A stretch of 64,000 nucleotides of DNA from Macrolepiota albuminosa (Eukaryota; Basidiomycota; Agaricomycetes; Agaricales; Agaricaceae), in contig JAMWFC010000116.1 of assembly GCA_027475525.1 (NCBI GenBank), positions 678,604 to 742,603 on the forward strand, written 5' to 3'. Position 1 is the first letter of the stretch. Each line of letters opens with the position of its first letter. Positions 57,517 to 64,000 of the stretch are shown here, one piece after another. The notes below the pieces were generated by a model. It was not told where the DNA came from. It made no database searches and saw only the letters and a list, made by a program, of their open reading frames with translations. A program made the position numbers and the translations under genes.

Positions 57517-58254
57517 TGTCAGGTTCTGCTGAGTTGGGGGCTTTCCGGGAAAGCAATCACCCTTATGATGCGGACTTGACCTACGGATACTTGGGTGTCT
57601 GGAACTCCGGGATTAGGACTCGGGGGTTCAAGACACAGACAGGGGTAATCCCGGGAGAGGGGACTTGGTCCGGGAGTTTTGGGTTTCGGGTGGCTGAGGA
57701 TAGTGAGGGGGTTGAGTCGTGAACCGGGGGTTCTAAGACGAGACTGGGTTAGCAAATTAAAAGTCACGAAGTGCGTACCAAACTTAGAGCACGTGGATAT
57801 TCAAGCATGCCAGTCAAGCGTGCCAGTCAATGCGTACCAGTCAAGCAGAGGGCATGCAACAATTCAAGTAACCAAGTTAAAGCAGTGTAAGCAGTGTAAT
57901 ATCAAGACTAACGAATACAACAGGGAACTACGCTATAAGTACTACGGGACCGGGTCTCGGGGTTCCGGGAGTCATTGAGTAGCAGGCAGGGACTGTATAC
58001 CTGGATCGCGCATGTGAGGCACGTGATCAATTGGCACGGAGGAAGTTGTGATGCATGATGCGTGATGGCCAGGAACGAGTTGCATGATCTGATCGTTGAT
58101 CGGGGCTGGTGGCGGCTGATGGCGGTCCTTGATGCACGTGATGGCGGTGTTGGCGGTCGTGATGGCGGGGCGTGTCCTGTGGGGTCAGAGGGAGGGTCCT
58201 GGATGGTGTTCCGGAGGTGTCCCAGGGTGGGTCCGGAGGGGAGGGGTCGTGACA
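57517..58254. mobile_element. Solo LTR-T, 738 bp, target site duplication CAATC
   Basis: TGTCAGGTTCTGC to GGGTCGTGACA, flanked by CAATC at 57512-57516 and 58255-58259. It ends 66 bp before the start codon of the gene at 58320. Confidence 0.92.
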
Positions 58255-58319
58255 CAATCAGGTTGAAAAAAACCTCCCTTTATACCTTTGTCTTCAGCTT
58301 TTCTCATAGCGTCAACCAA

Positions 58320-59878
58320 ATGGCCCAACTTTCAGCCAAGTACGTTACTTTACTTTCATTGTCAATATTAGTGTTTGATTCTAATGAGTAACGGTACAGG
58401 AAACAACAAATAAGATCTGAATCAGACACCGAAGCTACCATGTTAGAGCAGAAAACAAAGAAGAAGTACAAGCAAATGACTTCCAATGAAGCTAACATGC
58501 AAGAAGATATTAATAAGTCAGACTCAAAGTTTGTTTTCAATCGTACCCCTTTTCTTGATATGATAAGGCTTATTGACATTGTAGGGAAGAGACAGACGAA
58601 AGCGGTTTGAGTTATATTCTTGATAAAGGAAAAAATATTGCCAGTGCCAGCAATCAGTACGTGTTGAATATTTTGCAACTACCGCAATTAATTAAACTAT
58701 AATCGATAGAATGCTACATGCTAAAGATGTTGTATCTGAACTACCTTACGCTGAATTCATAAACAATTCGACTTCACAAAATATGTAAGTCAAAATATTT
58801 GGATCACTTCACTTTATCAGCTGACTTTTTTTATATATTACTCTAGGCAAGATGCCAAGTCCGACGATACACAACCTATCATTCTAGAAGCAATCAATTA
58901 TACATGCTATGACACCAAAACTTCCCAAGTATCCGAAGAGGCTGTTGTCAATCTCAAATACTCCTTTCCTAGTGTAGCAAGTTGTCTTATAGAATTGGAC
59001 GTTCGTGTACCTAAATCAAGTAGCGTTCAAGTCATCAATCTCGCAGCTGCTAACCCTCAAGACTTCCAACAAGGATTTGTCTTCCAGCAAAAAAGATCTT
59101 CTACAGCCAAGCAAAACTTTTCCGTCTTTTATCTTGTTGGAATGGTCATGTTTAGCCATCTGGTTGACGAAGGAGACCCACATTATATATCAGTTGCTTT
59201 TTCAGATCGCACGTTTCCTCGTGCAATGGCCTTTATTGGAGCGGTTTCCAACAAGGAGAATTTGTCAGTAATCACGCAACAGGATGGCGTCTCCCTTACA
59301 ACAATGCTCACGAGAAAGAGCACGAGTCGTTCAGGTATACAGTATAATTAATGACCATCACTTAATATAGAAAGCTAACGACTCTTTAGACAAACCGGGT
59401 TCATCCACAAGACTAGCTCCTGCTTCTCCAACAAAGAAGGGTGATCGCAGCCACACCAAGTTATCTTGGTCTGATGCAGTAAGACCATATGGAGATTTAG
59501 GTAAGCCATAAAATTCACCCACTTTTTTTTATTATGGCTTATTATAATTGAATAACGATTCTAGTATCAGTTTATGATGGGCGACACCAAAAATTCAACC
59601 TTGAAAAATATCAGTCATTGCCTCATGCATACGTTGATGTGGCAAACTGGTTCACTGTTATTGCTACATTCACAGTCAGCGTCTACAAGGGCCGCTTTGG
59701 AGACATGACTTCATTCAACATCCAAGACGTTATTTTGCTTGCTGACCCTGAAGAAGCCAGTCGTCATGCTGCTACAGTACGTTCGCTGCCAATGTGGATT
59801 AAAGACATGGTTGATCTGCCAATAGATAATGAATACGTTGAAATTGAAGAAGTAAAAGACAAAGCAGACTTTGTATAA
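58320..59878 (+). CDS. Agaricomycete orphan-family protein, seven exons
   Basis: Exons: 58320-58339, 58400-58528, 58585-58656, 58710-58784, 58847-59334, 59390-59500 and 59565-59878. Every intron is 53-64 bp, begins GTNNG or GTATA and ends in AG, and the joined exons give a clean 402-residue frame, which is strong evidence for the model. The N-terminus is charged (KKYKQMTSNEAN). The middle exon has a beta-rich domain (SCLIELDVRVPKS, FSVFYLVGMVMFSHLVDEG). The C-terminal exon has ANWFTVIATFTVSVYKG and IQDVILLADPEEA, then an acidic end. The motifs recall Agaricomycete proteins of unknown function that occur in many copies; the assignment is from memory and no function is claimed. No transposon interrupts it, but a solo LTR sits just upstream. 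It looks intact. Confidence 0.75.
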
Positions 59879-60520
59879 TTGTCAAATGTATTCCACTCTT
59901 TAGCATAGAGTCCTTTTTTAGTTGGACAATACGATTTTTTACCGCAACCAGCTATCCTAATACTTCAAATAAGACATAGAACAAATGTTACCTAATGTAT
60001 TTTTGACTTAGTCTAGAGTGAGACAAAGTCTTATTGCTGAGTCCCTTATGGCAAAAAGTCAAGCCAGTTGTCATGCCTGTCAATTCAAAGCAAAGGCTTT
60101 CGCGTCTCAGTCTCATTGACTAGTTCTTTACAGAGTAGCAGAGTGTGAATTCATCTTCCTAAGTGTGAACGCCTTATGACGTCTTAGTGACATCCGACTC
60201 AGAGAGGACTCTCCTAGCTAAAGGGGTGGAATAGTATATCACAAGTAGGATTCACATACGAAATAATATAAGTGTGGAGTTGTCAAAGAATCAGAAATCA
60301 GAATAGATTGCGGTACATATATGTCACGTAGGCAACCAGGTTGAGTAGTTGTCGCAAGGGGGGGACAGAGTGGATGGATGGACGGATTAGAATAAACTAT
60401 ACAATTGAGGAACATGTTGTTAGAATCAGATTCTGGAGATCAGGAATACCTCAATCATCTCAGTCATCTATACACCGATTAAGTTTGACAACCAATTATA
60501 TAATCCTTCGTCTAGACGAA
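59879..60520. other. Intergenic; nothing recognised
   Basis: AT-rich, with no frame or repeat that I can support. Confidence 0.5.
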
Positions 60521-60521
60521 C

Positions 60522-60792
60522 ACTCCATTTTTGAAATAGAAATAAAAATTAAATAAATTCCCAACTAAACCCCAACACATGATTATATAAGTGTTTGTCT
60601 GGATGACTGCTTATATAATTCTTTGTCCATTTTTGAAATAGAAACAAAAACTAAATTCCCAACTAAACCTCACACATGATTATATAAGTGTTCGTCTGGA
60701 CGGCTGCTTATATAATCCTTTGTCCAGACAAACACTTATATAATCATGTGTGTGGAGTTTAGTTGGAAATTCAATTTCCATTTTAAAAATGG
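60522..60792. repeat. Foldback / MITE-like element
   Basis: A left arm at about 60627-60700 and a right arm at about 60722-60791 are near-perfect inverted repeats of about 70 bp (acatgattatataagtg against cacttatataatcatgt) around a loop of about 22 bp. A direct copy of left arm plus loop precedes at 60522-60626. No coding sequence and no clear target duplication. Confidence 0.7.
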
Positions 60793-60819
60793 GGTGAGTT
60801 TTTTTTCTGGAGTAGCGTT

Positions 60820-60905
60820 TCAAGTAGCTTAATGGCCTACGTCCTTGGCAAGGCCCTCTTGCCTGCTGTGCTGCTCACCTGGGGTTCAAATCAGGTTTTT
60901 CTACT
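60820..60905 (+). repeat. tRNA-like SINE head
   Basis: A box TAGCTTAATGG (near 60834) and B box-like GGTTCAAATCA (near 60883), preceded by a T run and ctggagtagcgttt, a motif also present after the T runs near 44220. No tail or target duplication was found. Confidence 0.4.
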
Positions 60906-63411
60906 AGAGAAGGGAGGTGATTTTGAAGAGTCTTATTCTATTTGTTAATTATTTCTAGTGGTGAATGTGGACTATCATCTTCATCTTTTCTTATTACTCT
61001 GTTAATTATAGTGTCCATATAAAATAGGTCGCTTCTAGGTTCAGTATTTTGTGTACCCGGGTCAGACCTAGGGAGAGTCTTCTCTCAGCATCCATAATCT
61101 TCATCAGAGGGCTGCCTAGTATGGTGGATAAATTCCGCTCTGGCCACGTTTCTCTTGTCCTTCTTCTCCATACATTTCTCGCTTTTTCCCATACAATCTC
61201 CTGACTAACACGGGAGCATTTGGTGATAATGTGATCCAGAAAGTCTACTTTACTTTACCATCATGGCTGCATATCCTCCGGCTCTTCAGGTCAAGCTTCA
61301 TTGTTTGTTTGTCCCAGTATGATCCCACCTTGTACGCATCGTGTTGACATTTCCACAGGAAGACCCTCATTGTTCTGGAAAGATCTTCGTCACGTAGGCT
61401 GGGGTTTTCTTATTTACCATCATCACTGCCTCCTTTATTCCTTCAATCGCTTTTATTGTTTTATCTAGGCCTTGGTAGAGTGTTGCATTTAAAAACCATT
61501 TCCTGGCATTTGCTTTTGTCGAGACTATAATGTGAGCATGTCTTTTGCTTGATTAACATACGAGGCTGGATGTATGCACCCAACTGAGTTTTCTAACTTC
61601 ATGCAGTCACTACACTCGCATTGGAATCTAAGTAAGTATATCGCATTTTATCTTTCCCTCTAATATCTAATATTTCTGTATCCCCAATTTGTGTTTGCTT
61701 TTGAGGCACTCCGCTGCCTTCACACAGTTTATTTTTCTGATGCTTGCTTGGGTCATCAGCGGCTACATGATACTGTAACCATATCGGCATTTTCCTCAAT
61801 TTCCCTGTTGATGAAGGCAAGTCATCAATCTTACATTAAATTCTGCTGTTACTATAAATAAGCAAGCTATATTCGGGCTCGTGTCCTCTCATGCACAGTC
61901 ACCTTCGTCTTCCAATGATTGCAGGAACAGTGATACCTTAATCTGCTTGTCCACTATTTCTTCCGACTTCAGGGCGTTGTCAGCTGTGATTGCATCAGCC
62001 ACCAAGGCCCATAGTGGTCTGTTTGTTTCGAATTTCAAGTAAGATTTCAGCTACATTGCTTTATTTCTTGTTCTGATGTCGACTATCAAAGGGCTCGTAC
62101 ATTGTTTTCTCATTAGCTAAGGAGCTCCTCCCAGCCCACATAAACTTTACTGCTCTTCTTGCTTGTTGTTTTCCATCAATAGGAACGTAGTCGTATCATC
62201 AGCAAAAAGGTTCACAATTAACTTTTCGGCATGGCCTGGAATATCATAACCTTTTAGGTGGAATTCCTTGAGGGAGGCTGCTAACAATTTACAATCCTTA
62301 GGTTCTGCATTGAGTCATTTATAAACTTGTTATTGAAGGACTTCTAGAATTGGTATGGAATCCCATCTGGTTCTGGTGCTGAGCTATTATTTGAGAGCTG
62401 TAGTGCCGTCAGCAGTTCCTTCATTTCAATTGTACTGCTCAAGTCTTCTTTTCATTGTTCCAATGTGCAAGCCTTGATTGTGCCCAGAACTTTTAGGGTC
62501 TTCTCCTCATGTTCTTGGTCTGTGATGTCTTTGCGCTTACTTTGGAGTTCGTTATGGTAATTTCTGGCTATCTCGGCCATCTTAATTGAGTTGCTCTTGT
62601 ATGCCGGCAAAGATATGTTGGGACTTTCTTTCTTGAATGATAAAGGCATATATTACATCTCTAGATTGACCGCTTGTTTGTTGGATGTTGTGCAATACTT
62701 GCACATTGTTTCTCCTTCTAACCTGTTCTTAATCGCAATTTTCTTTCTTTTAGCCATGTGATATTTCCTCTCAAGAGATTCCAGTTTCTTTGTTATTTCC
62801 TTAACCATCTCTGTTTTCTCTACATCATCAAGGTCTGGGTCATCTAGCTTCTGGTTCTTCGCAACTTGATTTTCTTTTTCTTCATGATATAATTTGGTAC
62901 TAGGATCTTATTCCTTTCTTTTGCATAGGTTAATAGGTTTCTTTTCCATTTCATATATACAGTCTGGAGATTTGCTCCTGACAATCTGTTGTTGCCTAGA
63001 GTTCTAATTTTATCTAGTGCTATTCCATTCGGACTCTACTACATATTTCCTGAATTTTCCATCATTACGTATTATGTGGTTTTTTATAACCCATCTCACT
63101 TTTCCCACAATTGGGCCTCTGTGTGCATTATCGTGATGAGTGGATGGTCAGTTCCTGGGATACCAGTGGGCGAGATCGACCAGTCACACGATGATAAGTT
63201 GAGAGGGTTTGTCATGTAGATTTTGTCTATTCTTAACATGGACGATGTAGCATCTTTGATGAAGAAGAAGGCTCTCTTGGTTGGGAAAGTGTCTCTCCAT
63301 GCATCCCTCAGGTATAGGATTTACTTGAAGTGGTCTAGAGCTTCAGTTGCCTCTCTTGTAGGAGATCTATCCTGGGCGTTCTCCATCATGTTGAGGTCTC
63401 CGGCCATGACA

Positions 63412-63565
63412 TCTACCTTAACTCTGGCCGTCACTTTCAGTGATGTTCGGTGCGTACACTGCAACAAAATTGATTGATTCCTTTGTCTTCTACCTTAACT
63501 CTGGCCGTCACTTTCAGTGATGTTCGGTGCGTACACTGCAACAAAATTGATTGATTCCTTTGTCT
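63412..63565. repeat. 77-bp tandem duplication 16 (probable assembly artefact)
   Basis: tctaccttaactctggcc... recurs at exactly +77 in the LINE endonuclease region. Confidence 0.94.
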
Positions 63566-63730
63566 TGGGACAATCACCTTCAATCCCACACCTCGGACTT
63601 TCAATAGATTTTTTTTCAACACTACTACTACTCCTTGTTTTCCAGATGGGTTCTCTGGGTCAGGAGAGTGGAAAATTTTCAATCTCTTACCAAAGAGCTG
63701 CTTCACCTCTTCCTTCCATCCATCTGACAG

Positions 63731-63884
63731 GTGGGTCTCCTCAACCGATAGAATTCCAATTTTCTTTTTGTCTTTCGGTACTTGATTTACATGGTTCCAT
63801 TTGTTTTGTGGGTCTCCTCAACCGATAGAATTCCAATTTTCTTTTTGTCTTTCGGTACTTGATTTACATGGTTCCATTTGTTTT
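63731..63884. repeat. 77-bp tandem duplication 17 (probable assembly artefact)
   Basis: gtgggtctcctcaaccg... recurs at exactly +77. Confidence 0.94.
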
Positions 63885-64000
63885 CATATCTAGGTGCTCC
63901 GGTTGTTCCAAAGTCCCTTCTTTAAAAGAGCCTATATGCAAAGCTACATTGTTATGCTTGCGAGATGGCAATCTCGTGGTGTGGGTATCTGTTGACTTCC

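Larger units (their letters stand above)
61050..64000 (-). pseudogene. Non-LTR retrotransposon (APE-type LINE) relic, runs off the window
   Basis: Minus-strand fragments give an apurinic-type endonuclease (VMAGDLNMMENAQDR, DKIYMTNPL, TDHPLITMH; 63100-63420 and further right to 63700). The start of RT follows (SAPEPDGIPYQF near 62370). After an internal deletion comes the RT catalytic motif NLFADDTTTFL near 62205, and then a C-terminal region (FLWKCQHDAYKVGSYWD, about 61290-61350) of the sort that ends Agaricomycete LINEs. Stops are frequent. The 77-bp duplications at 63412 and 63731 fall in the endonuclease. The 5' end lies beyond 64000 and the 3' end is near 60950-61050; no tail was identified. 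Without the RT middle it cannot move. Confidence 0.8.

Noticed and set aside
49251..58254. A complete gypsy element bounded by the LTRs at 49251 and 57517
   Set aside because: The right LTR has its own perfect CAATC duplication, so it is a solo LTR; gag and the true 5' LTR are missing.

Overview
The window is nuclear DNA of a filamentous basidiomycete, most likely an Agaricomycete. The evidence is short spliceable introns of about 40-60 bp, a KDZ-family transposase with its CxC2 cysteine cluster, Ty3/gypsy polyproteins of the kind that fill mushroom genomes, an F-box gene, and two genes that resemble Agaricomycete-specific families of unknown function. It is almost entirely a transposon graveyard. 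I can support only three host-type genes: an F-box gene at 40.6-42.3 kb (-), an orphan gene at 46.8-49.25 kb (-) and a seven-exon orphan gene at 58.3-59.9 kb (+).

Layout. 0.5-1.7 kb: a composite repeat (repeat X) with a tRNA-like core. 1.6-5.1 kb: a decayed KDZ transposase (-). 5.3-8.8 kb: a gene relic (+) facing a Zn-cluster/coiled-coil gene (-) that is split by a solo LTR. 8.9-11.3 kb: tRNA-derived SINE copies, partly in tandem, with one solo LTR. 11.5-35.2 kb: a second copy of repeat X split by a gypsy element (12184-34788), which itself contains a second element of the same family (13194-23558). 35-40.6 kb: AT-rich relics. 44.4-46.2 kb: a diverged copy of the 37-38.5 kb repeat. 47.2-48.2 kb: a SINE lying in an intron of the first orphan gene. 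49.25-56.3 kb: a 5'-truncated chromodomain gypsy element. 56.3-58.25 kb: LTR fragments and a solo LTR. 60.5-60.8 kb: a foldback element. 61-64 kb: a LINE relic (-) that runs off the window.

The main biological observation is a repeated architecture. Both copies of the first gypsy family, and the unrelated chromodomain element, carry an extra gene between pol and the 3' LTR on the strand opposite gag-pol. Its product has a Zn2Cys6-like cysteine cluster followed by a low-complexity segment and a helical/coiled-coil tail. In the first family it has five phase-0 introns conserved between copies, which can survive retrotransposition only because they are antisense to the genomic RNA. A fourth gene of the same plan stands alone at 6.5-8.8 kb.

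A technical observation affects every gene model here. At least 17 direct tandem duplications in the window all have a period of exactly 77 bp, whatever sequence they fall in. Where they hit a coding region, dropping one copy restores the frame, and where one hits an LTR, dropping it makes the LTR pair equal in length. They look like uncollapsed k=77 contig overlaps from a de Bruijn assembly rather than biology, so frame breaks at those points should not be read as pseudogenisation. Genuine decay is also present, mostly CGA-to-TGA and TGG-to-TGA transitions.
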